Part shown: positions 8,538 through 16,598 of the stretch, piece after piece
How the letters are laid out: every line of letters begins with the position of its first letter
How positions within the stretch are numbered: position 1 is the stretch's first letter
NCBI RefSeq assembly: GCF_014698445.1
Contig: NZ_JACJSZ010000015.1
Span: 1-63,070, forward strand
Direction of reading: 5' to 3'
Source: Microcystis elabens FACHB-917
GTDB taxonomy: Bacteria > Cyanobacteriota > Cyanobacteriia > PCC-6307 > Cyanobiaceae
Length of the DNA: 63,070 nt
Position numbers and translations under genes: made by a program
Notes under the pieces: model-generated
Told to the model about the DNA's origin: nothing
What the model saw: the letters and a program-made list of their open reading frames with translations, nothing else
Databases searched by the model: none

Positions 8538-10034
8538 ATGTCCTGGGATCACGGCTACTTCAGCTCCACCTCCTACACCTCGGGCTTTTATCGCGAGCTG
8601 GCGCCGGCCTGGCTGGATTTCGCCGCCCTGCTCAAGGGTCACCAGCCACCGCGCAGCCACGAAGGTGATGCCTTTACCTACCTGGAGCTCGGCAGCGGCA
8701 TGGGGTTGGGCCTCTGCCTGCTTGCTGCCGCCTACCCGGAAGGCCGCTTCACAGGCGTCGACTTCCAGCCCGATCACATCGTCCACAGCCGCCGGCTGGC
8801 CCAGCAGCTCGGACTGGGCAACATCCAGTTCCAGGAGGCCGACTTCCTCAGCCTCGCCGCCGACCCCGGCCCGCTGGCGGCCGCTCACCAATACGTCGTT
8901 GCCCATGGCATCGCCACCTGGATCACCGCGCCGATCCAGCAGGCGCTGTTGCAGCTTGCTGCCGCAGCGCTCAATCCAGGCGGCATCTTCTACTGCTCCT
9001 ACAACACCTTTCCCGGCTGGCTCGGCGCCAGCGCCTTCCAGCATCTCGTTGAACGCATCCGCCAACGCCAGGCTGAGGCCAGCGCCGCCCAGGCGTTTCA
9101 GCAGGCCGCCGCCAGCCTCACCAGCCTGCTTGGCAGCGAAGAGAGCCCTTCTGCCCTTGCCCTGGCCCAGCCGGCCCTGCGCCGCCGGCTGGCCCAGATC
9201 CCCAATCAGAATGCCGCCTATCTCCTGCAGGAATATGCCAACCAGGGCTGGCAGCCCCTCTACGTGGACCAACTGCATCAACGTTGCGCCGCCCACAAGT
9301 TGCGCTTTCACGCCAGCGCCACCCTGCCGGAGAACTTCCTGGAGCTGCTGCCCGCCAATGTGCGCCCGGCGGTGCAGGCCGCCAGCGATCCAGCCCTGCG
9401 CCAGAGCCTCCAGGACCTGGCGATCAACCAGTCGTTTCGCCGTGATCTCTTCCTGCGCGGCGTTGCCACCAGCACCGAGGGCGAACTGCGCCAGCGCCTC
9501 AGCCCGATCATGCTGCGGCTGCAGGAGGCTCCCTCCACCGACAGCTACCGCTTCGACACCAGCTTCGGCCAGGTGAGCGGTGTGGCGGAGCGCTACCAGC
9601 AGCTGGAAGCCTGCCTGGCCAACGGTCCGCGCAGCTTTGGCCAGCTACTCGACGACACCCAGCTGCAGCTGGGGGAGCTGGCCAAGCTCCTGGCGTTGCT
9701 GCTGCACGCCGGCCGCATTTGCTTCGATCGCTCTGCCTGCGCCGATTTTGAGCGGGCCCGGCACGTCAATGACCAGCTGCTCAGCCTGATCGTCAGCGGC
9801 CGCCCCTATGCCCATCTGGTTGCCCCGGCCATTGGCGGCGGTGTGGGGTTTTCGCTGGTGGAGGCCCTGCTGCTTGAGGGTCAGCGCCGCCATCTGGGCG
9901 GCCAGGAGCTGGAGCAGCACCTGCAGCAGGGCCTGGCCGGCCTCGGCCGAAGCCTCCAGGGCGAAGCCGCCGAGAAGCTCACGGCCTTCGCCGAACGGCA
10001 GCCCCGCCTCCAGGCCCTGGGTGTGCTGCCATAG
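8538..10034 (+). CDS. SAM-dependent methyltransferase with C-terminal methyltransferase-regulatory-type region
   Basis: 498 residues. A class I SAM-binding fold is clear. Motif I is LELGSGMGLG (about residues 49-58), the acidic end of strand beta2 is in FTGVDFQPDHI, and a later CSYNTFPGW motif is characteristic of proteins that pair a methyltransferase domain with a 'methyltransferase regulatory domain' (PF10119 type) in the second half. Rickettsial members of this architecture methylate lysines of the outer-membrane protein OmpB. Here the gene is divergent from the large surface repeat proteins, so modification of a surface protein is an attractive inference, but the substrate is not shown by sequence. 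ATG at 8538 begins just before the conserved N-terminal segment. The downstream J-domain gene follows within about 50 bp, probably in the same transcript. Confidence 0.8.
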   Translation: MSWDHGYFSSTSYTSGFYRELAPAWLDFAALLKGHQPPRSHEGDAFTYLELGSGMGLGLCLLAAAYPEGRFTGVDFQPDHIVHSRRLAQQLGLGNIQFQEADFLSLAADPGPLAAAHQYVVAHGIATWITAPIQQALLQLAAAALNPGGIFYCSYNTFPGWLGASAFQHLVERIRQRQAEASAAQAFQQAAASLTSLLGSEESPSALALAQPALRRRLAQIPNQNAAYLLQEYANQGWQPLYVDQLHQRCAAHKLRFHASATLPENFLELLPANVRPAVQAASDPALRQSLQDLAINQSFRRDLFLRGVATSTEGELRQRLSPIMLRLQEAPSTDSYRFDTSFGQVSGVAERYQQLEACLANGPRSFGQLLDDTQLQLGELAKLLALLLHAGRICFDRSACADFERARHVNDQLLSLIVSGRPYAHLVAPAIGGGVGFSLVEALLLEGQRRHLGGQELEQHLQQGLAGLGRSLQGEAAEKLTAFAERQPRLQALGVLP

Positions 10035-10081
10035 GCCCGGCCCTGCTGTTCACCCTGGCGATCCTCGCGGCCCTGTGGCTG

Positions 10082-10549
10082 GTGTGCTGGGGCGGCCTGT
10101 CGGCCTACCTGGCCCTGATGGACCGCCTCACCCAGGCCTCCCGTGACTGCATCGCCAGTGAGCGGTTCCAGCAGCGGGCCCAGGAGCAGCAGCGCACCCT
10201 CACCGAAGCCCTGCGCCGCCAGCGGGGGTGGTCGATCACCGATCTCGACGGCCAGCGCCGCTGGCTGGAATTGACCCAGCTAGCCAGCTTTCAGCAGAGC
10301 TGTTACGGGGAGCTGGAGCTCCAGCAGGGCTGCAGCTGGGCGGAGCTGCGCCGCCACTGGCGCCGCAACAGCCTGCGCTGGCATCCCGACCACGGTGGCG
10401 ACCCCAACCAGTGGCTGCGCAAGCAGCGGGCCTATGACGCCCTGCGCCAGCTGGGGGGCGACACCCTGGCCAGCCGGCTGGTGCGCGGGGGGGCCAGCCG
10501 GCGAAGCCTGTTGCCCCCCCCGCGGCGGCGGCGCTGGCCCTGGCGATGA
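10082..10549 (+). CDS. Small membrane-anchored J-domain protein
   Basis: 155 residues from a GTG start. The C-terminal half has a J-domain-like segment with an intact HPD motif (residues 101-103, in LRWHPDHGGDP) preceded by an amphipathic helix rich in Arg/Trp, and it ends in a very basic tail (PPPRRRRWPWR). J-domains recruit and stimulate DnaK. The first residues are hydrophobic. In-frame codons upstream of the GTG, right up to the preceding methyltransferase stop, encode a longer Leu/Ala-rich transmembrane-like stretch but offer no ATG, GTG or TTG. The true start is therefore uncertain: a CTG at about 10043 or a small frameshift is possible. There is no Gly/Phe region or zinc finger, so this is not a general DnaJ. 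Confidence 0.65.
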   Translation: MCWGGLSAYLALMDRLTQASRDCIASERFQQRAQEQQRTLTEALRRQRGWSITDLDGQRRWLELTQLASFQQSCYGELELQQGCSWAELRRHWRRNSLRWHPDHGGDPNQWLRKQRAYDALRQLGGDTLASRLVRGGASRRSLLPPPRRRRWPWR

Positions 10550-10628
10550 GGTGCATTTTACATTTTTTTGCATACTTTCTTTTGCGCATTCAGCACAGAG
10601 GTAATCCTACCGTCAGGTCATATCCAGC

Positions 10629-11798
10629 TTGTGTTGTCCGTTGCCGCACGAACTGCTCGAGGGCAAGGCCGATACCTATCAGCACTTTCTGTCCTCTGAG
10701 GCGAAGATCAGCCTCGTCGAGTTCTCCGACGACTTTCACTTCCGCATCCAGACTATCGAAAGCCCAACGTTGCTGGTGCGGCACATCAGCACCTACGGAC
10801 AGGCCACGAACCAGGGCGAACTGTCCGATGCCTTCTTCGCGCTGATGCTCAGCTTCCACCCCGGTGGCTATAGCAGCACCGACCCTCTCAGCAACGCCGG
10901 CCCCCATCCCCCAGGCCCAACCCTGCACTGGCACCTCGCCAACTGCAGTTGCGTCAGCCACCATTGCAACTCGAAAGTCACCTATTTGCGCCTGGAAAGC
11001 GCCGCCCTGCTGCGTGAACTCTCCGCCCAGGCGATCACGGTGTCCCAGCTCAACAGCCTCCAGAGCGTGGCGGCACCAGCCAGCCTGGTGCACCTGATTG
11101 AAGACCTGGCAGAGCAACTCGCATACACCGATCTCAACCAACACCTCACGATCATCGAAGCATTTTTCAACCGGCTCGGCCAGGAGCTTAGGCACTTGCT
11201 GGGCCCGCCCACAGGCAGCGACGCCAACGCCGCAGGCCACATCTCGATCACCATGGCGTGGATGATGTCTCGGCTCAGCGAGTCGATCAGCCTGCAGAAA
11301 TTGGCCAAAGCCATCGGCCTGACCCCCCGCAGCGTGCAGGCCTGCTTCAAGAACAGTTTGGGCATTTCTCCCATGCGCTGGTTGAAACTGGCCCGCATGA
11401 GCCAGTTACGGCAATATCTCTGGAGTGCCGAGAATAAGCATCTCTCAATTAAGCAAATGATGGGCCTCTCCGGACTCAGCGACACAAGCCTTAATCGCCA
11501 GTGCTACGAAAACTTATATGGGGTCAGTCCCAGGGAAGAACGGCATCAAAGAGAGGCCCACGCAAAGCAACAGAGAGGTGGTGAAAATGCTCCTCTGCAC
11601 CTTCAATTCGAAAGTCTAAAAGCAGCCATTCAATATCTCAATGCATTGGACAAGCACAGCAGTGACATAAATAGATCTTACAAAATCATCATGCTGATCA
11701 AGTCAATCACCGACGACCGCAGCAATCGCGCAGCAAAGAAGCCGTCTCTCCGTCCCGATGATGGGCAGTCCAGGTCTGCTTCTTCAGTGACGGCCTGA
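10629..11798 (+). CDS. AraC-family transcriptional regulator
   Basis: 389 residues from a TTG start; an alternative start is possible because no strong ribosome-binding site is visible. The N-terminal ~190 residues are an unidentified sensor-like region. Residues about 205-310 form a typical AraC double helix-turn-helix: helix pair SLQKLAKAIGLTPRSVQACF, then a GISPMRWLKLARM linker, then a second pair ending in LYGVSP. The C-terminal ~80 residues are polar with an uncertain role. The gene is preceded by an AT-rich stretch (about 10550-10615) that likely holds its promoter. No obvious target operon lies directly downstream. The divergent palindromes at 8.4 kb are too distant to link by sequence alone. 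Confidence 0.8.
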   Translation: MCCPLPHELLEGKADTYQHFLSSEAKISLVEFSDDFHFRIQTIESPTLLVRHISTYGQATNQGELSDAFFALMLSFHPGGYSSTDPLSNAGPHPPGPTLHWHLANCSCVSHHCNSKVTYLRLESAALLRELSAQAITVSQLNSLQSVAAPASLVHLIEDLAEQLAYTDLNQHLTIIEAFFNRLGQELRHLLGPPTGSDANAAGHISITMAWMMSRLSESISLQKLAKAIGLTPRSVQACFKNSLGISPMRWLKLARMSQLRQYLWSAENKHLSIKQMMGLSGLSDTSLNRQCYENLYGVSPREERHQREAHAKQQRGGENAPLHLQFESLKAAIQYLNALDKHSSDINRSYKIIMLIKSITDDRSNRAAKKPSLRPDDGQSRSASSVTA

Positions 11799-11894
11799 TA
11801 TCACGCCCCTGTTGCTACAAGGCAAACTCAACGGCCAACATTTTCACAGCCATCCGGACCGCTGAAAGGGCTTGCATATTTCAGCAAACCAATA

Positions 11895-12134
11895 TCACCT
11901 TTTCTCGGTGAGCTCTTGATGGATCAACCTGGCCATCAGGGCCGAGAGTGTGGTGTCTTGGTCAAGCGCATGCAACCGAAACTGACGGAGAAGGCTGCGA
12001 GGCAGGCTGACAGTGACGCGGCCCATCGGCTCGGAGTTCACAGAACTCTCAGTGCTCTCAGTAGGAATTTCATTTGCTGCAACCTGATTGCCATGAAGGA
12101 GAATTGACTGAGTTTTAAAAGCAGCGTTGTGCAT
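11895..12134 (-). CDS. Small ribbon-helix-helix protein
   Basis: 79 residues. The C-terminal half (GRVTVSLPRSLLRQF, then TTLSALMARLIHQEL) matches a ribbon-helix-helix DNA-binding fold: a short beta strand followed by two helices, as in CopG/Arc-type repressors and many antitoxins. The N-terminal ~35 residues are polar and unstructured-looking. No toxin-like ORF is adjacent: the region upstream on the same strand contains only a broken gene. It could be an orphan antitoxin or a small autoregulator. Confidence 0.6.
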   Translation of the reverse strand: MHNAAFKTQSILLHGNQVAANEIPTESTESSVNSEPMGRVTVSLPRSLLRQFRLHALDQDTTLSALMARLIHQELTEKR

Positions 12135-12152
12135 ATCCTTCGGATTAAGCCT

Positions 12153-12582
12153 CTAAATACTAACCAGCTTCAATTCAAACGCCGCGCCTATTGGCCCAAA
12201 CTCTTCGCAATCCAGCCGCTTGCCTCGCATTAGAACAGCTTCGCCCAGGCCGCACACCAACGCCTTAGCAGTGTTACGATCTACGAATTTATGGTCGCCG
12301 CCATATGGGGCTGCAGCAAGGTGTAATACCATGACGGTAGCTTGCGCTGTTAATTCGTCTATTGTTATGGCACAGGAAAGCCGGATTATGGAATTCGCAG
12401 CCGCCAGAGCAATATTCTCAGTTGGTTGTTCACCTCAATACTTCCCCAGCGCGTCAATGTGGTCTGCCGCAGCAGATTGACATTAAACCTGATTGGTCAA
12501 TAGCAGGAATGGCAGAAGCTTTTTCTGTGCCGCCATCACCACGGAAGCGATAGCTGAGACGCTGATGACCAATCAAACGCAT
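12153..12582 (-). pseudogene. Remnant of an unidentified small gene (frameshift plus in-frame stop)
   Basis: Two protein-like reading segments lie head to tail on the minus strand. The first is a 42-codon ORF from ATG 12582 to a TGA at 12454-12456 (begins MRLIGHQRLSYRFRGDGG). The second frame runs through 12470-12153 and reads ADHIDALGKY, an in-frame TGA at 12435-12437, GEQPTENIALAAANS and then a well-formed C-terminus including APYGGDHKFVDRNTAK and ending ELKLVSI at 12153. Its last 59 codons (ATG 12332 to TAG 12153) could be translated alone. Natural-looking composition on both sides of the lesions suggests a once intact ~140-residue protein. I do not recognise the family. This fills most of the otherwise gene-free 12135-12626 interval. 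Confidence 0.5.
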
Positions 12583-12626
12583 TTGGTTAATCTAGCCGAC
12601 TAGCCGATTCCCTTGAGGACCGCGAC

Positions 12627-13135
12627 ATGTTCAGCCTCTGCCGCAAGGTCCGGCAGCATCAACCGAAGGTCAGAATCCTGCTGATCCTCAGCCGAGGCTT
12701 TTCCGCATCGGCCTTCCTGGAGATCGATGCACTGGTCGATGCCGCGATTGATGAGCGCGATATCGGCGGCGAGGAGCATCCGATCGTGAAAGCCTTCATG
12801 GCGATCGTGCGCGCTGGCCGCTACCACATCCCGTCGTTGCGGCAGCCACACCACGGGGTACCAGGCCCTCCAGCCCCCGAGCAGCGCTCCAGGGAGCCCA
12901 AGCTGACGCCGCGGCAGCAGGAGATGCTGGAGCTGCTCGGCCGGGGGCTGAGGATCGCCAGATCGCCAGAGGCACGGGGCTCAGCTATGAATCAGCTCGC
13001 AGCTACGTGAAAGCCGTACGGCGCAAGCTGGGCAGCAACAACCGACTGGCGGCGGCGGCCTGGTCCTGGCGGCAACAAGCTGGCGGAACATCCCCCCGAT
13101 TTGAGGGGGGTGATCAGCCCTACGGTTTGCCCTGA
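12627..13135 (+). pseudogene. Truncated and frameshifted LuxR/NarL-type response regulator
   Basis: The first frame (12627-13010) encodes a partial receiver-like segment ending in VRAGRYHIPS, then LTPRQQEMLELLGRGL, the start of a LuxR helix-turn-helix. It then drifts into nonsense. Shifting frame at about 12951 restores the rest of the domain: DRQIARGTGLSYESARSYV, then KAVRRKLGSNNRLAA, continuing to a TGA at 13133-13135. A single base is therefore missing relative to an intact gene. The N-terminus is also short: the receiver segment carrying the phospho-acceptor Asp is absent and the frame is closed upstream by TAA. Both lesions argue for a decayed regulator, although a sequencing error could explain the frameshift alone. 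Confidence 0.7.
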
Positions 13136-13228
13136 TCCTGCTGCAGAATGCAGTTAGTTTGGAGGCATCGCCTGATGACGAGGAGCTCCCCCATCTCGAC
13201 CTGGGCCAATCGACAGCCCTTCGCCTCC

Positions 13229-13393
13229 ATGACGATGAATGTGAAATCATTCAAGAAGCTCTCGGTGTTATTACCAGCCGAACTTCACCTGCGGGCCAAG
13301 CGTCAGGCCGTGCTGAAAGATCAGACATTGACCGACCTGATCATTTCACTCCTCTTGGAGTATCTCGAATCGGCCGAGCAAGAGGAAGCCTAG
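13229..13393 (+). CDS. Small ribbon-helix-helix-like protein
   Basis: About 54 residues from ATG 13229; a second ATG two codons later at 13235 is equally plausible. The sequence KKLSVLLPAELHLRAKRQA followed by LKDQTLTDLIISLLLEYLES has the strand-helix-helix pattern and hydrophobic spacing of ribbon-helix-helix repressors or antitoxins. Upstream in-frame codons to 13148 look non-coding. No toxin partner is adjacent: a cyclophilin gene lies convergent downstream. It is a second such orphan within 1.3 kb. Confidence 0.55.
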   Translation: MTMNVKSFKKLSVLLPAELHLRAKRQAVLKDQTLTDLIISLLLEYLESAEQEEA

Positions 13394-13432
13394 GGCAAAG
13401 AATTCGCTTCCGGGTCGGCCAACCACCGATAG

Positions 13433-13451
13433 CCCTCCCCGATGGGGAGGG
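13433..13451. terminator. Hairpin between convergent genes
   Basis: A perfect 8-bp inverted repeat CCCTCCCC-GAT-GGGGAGGG lies between the end of the small ribbon-helix-helix gene and the end of the cyclophilin gene. No T-tract follows on either strand, but the position between convergent ends supports a shared terminator-like role. Confidence 0.45.
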
Positions 13452-13459
13452 GCAGAACG

Positions 13460-13900
13460 TCACTCCTGGATCGTCACTTTATTGATGCGGCTGCCGTTCT
13501 TGAGCGCCAGCACCAAATCGATGTTCTCGGTGTGGCCAAAAACAGTGTGCTGGCCATCGAGGTGGGGCTGGGGGGCGTGGCACAGGAAGAACTGACTGCC
13601 GCCGGTGTTGCGCCCGGCATGGGCCATCGACAGGCTGCCGGCCTTGTGCTTCTGGGCGTTGATCTCGCAGGGAATCGTGTAGCCGGGGCCGCCGGTGCCG
13701 GCCGTGCCGCGGGCGCCTTCACGGCTGTTGGGGCACCCCCCCTGAGCCATGAAGCCTTCGATCACCCGGTGAAAGGCGAGGCCGTCGTAGAAGCCGTCCT
13801 TGGAGAGCTTGACGAAATTCGCCACGGTGCCGGGGGCATCGGCGTCGAACAGATCGATGGTGATCAGGCCGGCGTCTGTGTCCATCAGGGCCTTGGTCAC
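13460..13900 (-). CDS. Peptidyl-prolyl cis-trans isomerase, cyclophilin type
   Basis: About 146 residues. The cyclophilin core is clear: [15 protein letters not shown], then [29 protein letters not shown], and [10 protein letters not shown] near the end. The catalytic Arg of the FHR motif and the Gln/Phe residues of the pocket are present. It catalyses proline isomerisation during folding and, lacking a signal peptide, is probably cytoplasmic. The frame stays open upstream to 13960, but homologous cyanobacterial proteins begin with a TKALMDT-like N-terminus, so GTG at 13900 was chosen over the ATGs at 13960 and 13885. It is divergent from mtnP, with very close starts. Confidence 0.9.
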   Translation of the reverse strand: MTKALMDTDAGLITIDLFDADAPGTVANFVKLSKDGFYDGLAFHRVIEGFMAQGGCPNSREGARGTAGTGGPGYTIPCEINAQKHKAGSLSMAHAGRNTGGSQFFLCHAPQPHLDGQHTVFGHTENIDLVLALKNGSRINKVTIQE

Positions 13901-13949
13901 GGTCGAGGAGGCAAACTTCGACTGTATCCGTCCAGGGCACCCCGCTTCC

Positions 13950-14897
13950 ATGGCCAGCACCGAGCCCCGTTCCGCATCGCCCCAGGCCAGCGGTCTGCCG
14001 AGCCCCGACCTTGCCCGTGCCCGCCTCGGGGTGCTCGGGGGCAGCGGCCTCTATGCCATGGAGGGCCTGGAGGACGTGCGTGAGCTCGCGGTCGACACCC
14101 CCTACGGCCCCCCCTCCGACAGCCTGCGGATCGGCCGGATCGGTGATCTGGAGGTGGTCTTCCTGGCCCGCCATGGCCGCCACCACACCTTCACGCCCAG
14201 CGAGGTTCCCTACCGGGCCAACCTCTGGGCCCTGCGCTCCCTCGGGGTGCGCTGGATCCTGTCGGTGTCGGCCGTCGGTTCGCTCCAGGACAGCGTGCGG
14301 CCGCTTGACATGGTGGTGCCCGATCAGTTCATCGATCGCACCATGCAGCGGCCGCTCACCTTCTTCGGCGAGGGGCTGGTGGCCCATGTGGGCAATGCCG
14401 ATCCCTATTGCTCCGTGCTGTCCAGGGTGCTCGGGGATGTGAGTGACAGCCTCATGCCGGAGGGTCGCCAGCTGCACCGCGGCGGCACCTACCTCTGCAT
14501 GGAGGGGCCGGCCTTCTCCACCCGGGCCGAATCCGAGCTGTACCGGTCGTGGGGTTGCACGGTGATCGGCATGACCAACCACACCGAGGCGAGGCTGGCC
14601 CGGGAGGCGGAAATGGCCTATGCCACCCTGGCGATGGTGACCGATTACGACTGCTGGCACGCGATGCATGATGCGGTCACGGTCGAGCTGGTGATCGACA
14701 ATCTCCGCGCCAATGCGGCCCTGGCCCAGGAGATCGTGCGGCTGGCGGCCGAGCGGCTGGAGGTCCTGCGTCCCCCCAGCCCGGCCCACCATGCCCTGCG
14801 GGACGCCCTGATGACCCCGGCCGCCCAGGTGCCGCCGGCCACCCGACGGCGCACCGAGCTGTTCACCGCTCCCTACTGGGGCGCCTACACCGGCTGA
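13950..14897 (+). CDS. mtnP: S-methyl-5'-thioadenosine phosphorylase
   Basis: 315 residues. It belongs to the purine nucleoside phosphorylase superfamily and cleaves methylthioadenosine with phosphate to adenine and 5-methylthioribose-1-phosphate in methionine salvage. Visible motifs are GVLGGSGLY (phosphate loop, residues 27-35), the RHGRHH segment (74-79), the AVGSLQ motif, a [12 protein letters not shown] substrate loop and GMTNHTEA near residue 210. ATG 13950 was chosen because the frame upstream overlaps the cyclophilin gene and is unlike the family. The C-terminal 40 residues are slightly longer than in many homologues. Confidence 0.9.
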   Translation: MASTEPRSASPQASGLPSPDLARARLGVLGGSGLYAMEGLEDVRELAVDTPYGPPSDSLRIGRIGDLEVVFLARHGRHHTFTPSEVPYRANLWALRSLGVRWILSVSAVGSLQDSVRPLDMVVPDQFIDRTMQRPLTFFGEGLVAHVGNADPYCSVLSRVLGDVSDSLMPEGRQLHRGGTYLCMEGPAFSTRAESELYRSWGCTVIGMTNHTEARLAREAEMAYATLAMVTDYDCWHAMHDAVTVELVIDNLRANAALAQEIVRLAAERLEVLRPPSPAHHALRDALMTPAAQVPPATRRRTELFTAPYWGAYTG

Positions 14898-14928
14898 GAT
14901 CCTGGAGACCCCCCCCACGGAGCAAGCC

Positions 14929-15657
14929 ATGGATAGCTGGGAGTACCTGGTGATCCACATCAATGTGGAGCCTCCCAAAGCAGCGGCCCCTGGGGCCGCA
15001 GCCGATGCTCCCGCTACCGAGGCGCCCGGCAGCCGGGAGGGGGGCAACGCCCGGATCTTTTCCGAATCGTTTCTGAAACAGGAGTTCCCCCACCGCTACC
15101 AAGGGGGTGCCGGCGAGAGGGGGGTGGGCCCACCGCAGCAGCATCCAGCCCAGCAACTGCAAGGCTTCCTCAACGGCCATGGCAGCCAGGGATGGGAGCT
15201 GATCGGGGTGTTTCCGGTGGGGGTGCTCTCCATGCTGATCTTCCGGCGCAGCAAGCTGGTGGAGCCCCAGGCCAAGGTTTCCCTGGAGGCCCTCAACAGC
15301 CGCCTCGAGGCCCTGGAGCGCAGACTGCTGCCCGAACCGGCAACGCCGCTCCAGCAGACCACCGCCCGCACCAGCAGCGAGGCTGACCTGCTGAGCCCGG
15401 CCCAGCTGGCCAGCTGGGCCACCGAAGCAACCTTGCCCAGCAGCAGGGCCGCCCAGGCCATCGGCCTGCGCTCTGCCTCCAGCCTGGCCAACCATGGCGC
15501 CCGTTACGGCTATCCACCCGGTCTCTGTAAAGCCGGGCCCAACGGCCTGGTGGCCATTTACACCGGTACGGGCCCAGCCCCAGGTGGCGGCAAGCAGCGA
15601 CGCCTGTGGATCGTGGTGCCCGCCGAACGCCTGGCGAACCGATCCAGCGCCAGCTGA
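14929..15657 (+). CDS. Conserved hypothetical protein with DUF4177-like N-terminal region
   Basis: 242 residues. Two short segments, WEYLVIHINVE near the start and GSQGWELIGVFPVG around residue 85, resemble the two halves of a DUF4177-like fold, separated here by a Pro/Ala-rich insert. Residues 105-125 may form a short coiled coil (LEALNSRLEALERRLL). The C-terminal third (RAAQAIGLRSASSLANHGARY onward) looks like a small helix-turn-helix-like or basic module. There is no signal peptide or membrane segment. It sits 31 bp after mtnP and convergent with murQ. The function is unknown. Confidence 0.7.
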   Translation: MDSWEYLVIHINVEPPKAAAPGAAADAPATEAPGSREGGNARIFSESFLKQEFPHRYQGGAGERGVGPPQQHPAQQLQGFLNGHGSQGWELIGVFPVGVLSMLIFRRSKLVEPQAKVSLEALNSRLEALERRLLPEPATPLQQTTARTSSEADLLSPAQLASWATEATLPSSRAAQAIGLRSASSLANHGARYGYPPGLCKAGPNGLVAIYTGTGPAPGGGKQRRLWIVVPAERLANRSSAS

Positions 15658-15677
15658 TCCAGCCGGGGGCCCGCCGC

Positions 15678-16598
15678 TCAATCGGCGGCCATCGCGGCCT
15701 GGGCCGATCGCAGGCAGCCGCCACTGGAAGCCAGACCCTGGGCGGCGGTGGCCGCATCCTGGCCCGTCATCGCCATGAGCAGGGCCAGCTTCACCGAGCC
15801 ATCCGCGGCCCCCAGCAACGCGGCGGCCTGGGGGCGATCGACGCCAGCCAGGTCGCAGAGGATGCGCAGGGCCCGATCCTCCAGCTTGCTGTTGGTCACG
15901 GCCACATCCACCATGCGGTTGCCGTAAACCTTCCCCAGCCGCACCATCACGCCGGTGGAGAGAATATTTAAAGCCATCTTGGTGGCGGTGCCCGCCTTGA
16001 GCCGGGTGGAGCCGGTCAGCAGCTCGGGGCCGGTCAGCAGGCGGATGTCGATGTCACAGGGCATCGGCACCTGCTCGGTGGGCACACAGGCCATGGCCAC
16101 GGTCAGGGCCCCGATGGCGCGGCCGTGGGCCAGCCCGCCGAGCACATAGGGGGTGGTGCCGCCGGCGGCGATGCCCACCAGGGCATCCGCCGGGCCGAAC
16201 CCCCGCTCGATGAGATCGTCGCGGCCGGCCTCCCGCCGATCCTCCAGCCCTTCGGAGCTGCGCAGCAGGGCCGCCGCCCCTCCCGCCAGCACCCCCTGCA
16301 CAAGCTCGGGGGGACTGCAGAAGGTGGGCGGACACTCGGCCGCATCCAGCACCCCGAGACGTCCGGAGGTTCCGGCCCCCAGGTAGAAGAGGCGCCCGCC
16401 GCCGGAGAGGCGCGCCGCGATGGCGTCGATGGCGGCCGTCAGGGCCCCGGCGGCGGCGGCCACCGCCTGCTGGGGCAGCAGGTCGTTGGCGCAGAAGAGC
16501 TCCACCAGGCTGGCCGTCGGCAGCTGGTCGAGGTGCTCGCTGGCCGGGTTGGGCCGCTCGGTGAGCAGGTGGCCCCTGTCGGCTCCTGGGTTGCTCAA
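15678..16598 (-). CDS. murQ: N-acetylmuramic acid 6-phosphate etherase
   Basis: 306 residues. It carries a SIS sugar-isomerase fold with the family signature LGAGTSGRLGVLDAAECPPTF region around residues 72-92, followed by AAGGTTPYV and a second MurQ block, STRLKAGTATKMALN. The enzyme cleaves the lactyl ether of MurNAc-6-phosphate to GlcNAc-6-phosphate and lactate in peptidoglycan recycling. It starts inside the last codons of the DUF3110 gene (4-bp ATGA overlap), so the two are co-translated, and it ends the dnaK-dnaJ-DUF3110-murQ series. No MurNAc kinase or PTS gene is nearby. Confidence 0.93.
   Translation of the reverse strand: MSNPGADRGHLLTERPNPASEHLDQLPTASLVELFCANDLLPQQAVAAAAGALTAAIDAIAARLSGGGRLFYLGAGTSGRLGVLDAAECPPTFCSPPELVQGVLAGGAAALLRSSEGLEDRREAGRDDLIERGFGPADALVGIAAGGTTPYVLGGLAHGRAIGALTVAMACVPTEQVPMPCDIDIRLLTGPELLTGSTRLKAGTATKMALNILSTGVMVRLGKVYGNRMVDVAVTNSKLEDRALRILCDLAGVDRPQAAALLGAADGSVKLALLMAMTGQDAATAAQGLASSGGCLRSAQAAMAAD

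Noticed and set aside
12435-12437. In-frame TGA read as selenocysteine
   Set aside because: No selenocysteine insertion hairpin is evident, and a second lesion (frameshift) in the same gene points to decay.
12220-12480. 86-codon open frame on the plus strand
   Set aside because: It has a TTG start and uneven composition and lies opposite the better-supported minus-strand remnant.
12490-12575. Perfect 10-bp inverted repeat TGATTGGTCA/TGACCAATCA as a possible mini transposon end
   Set aside because: Both arms fall within the decayed coding sequence, no target duplication was seen, and the arms do not extend further.
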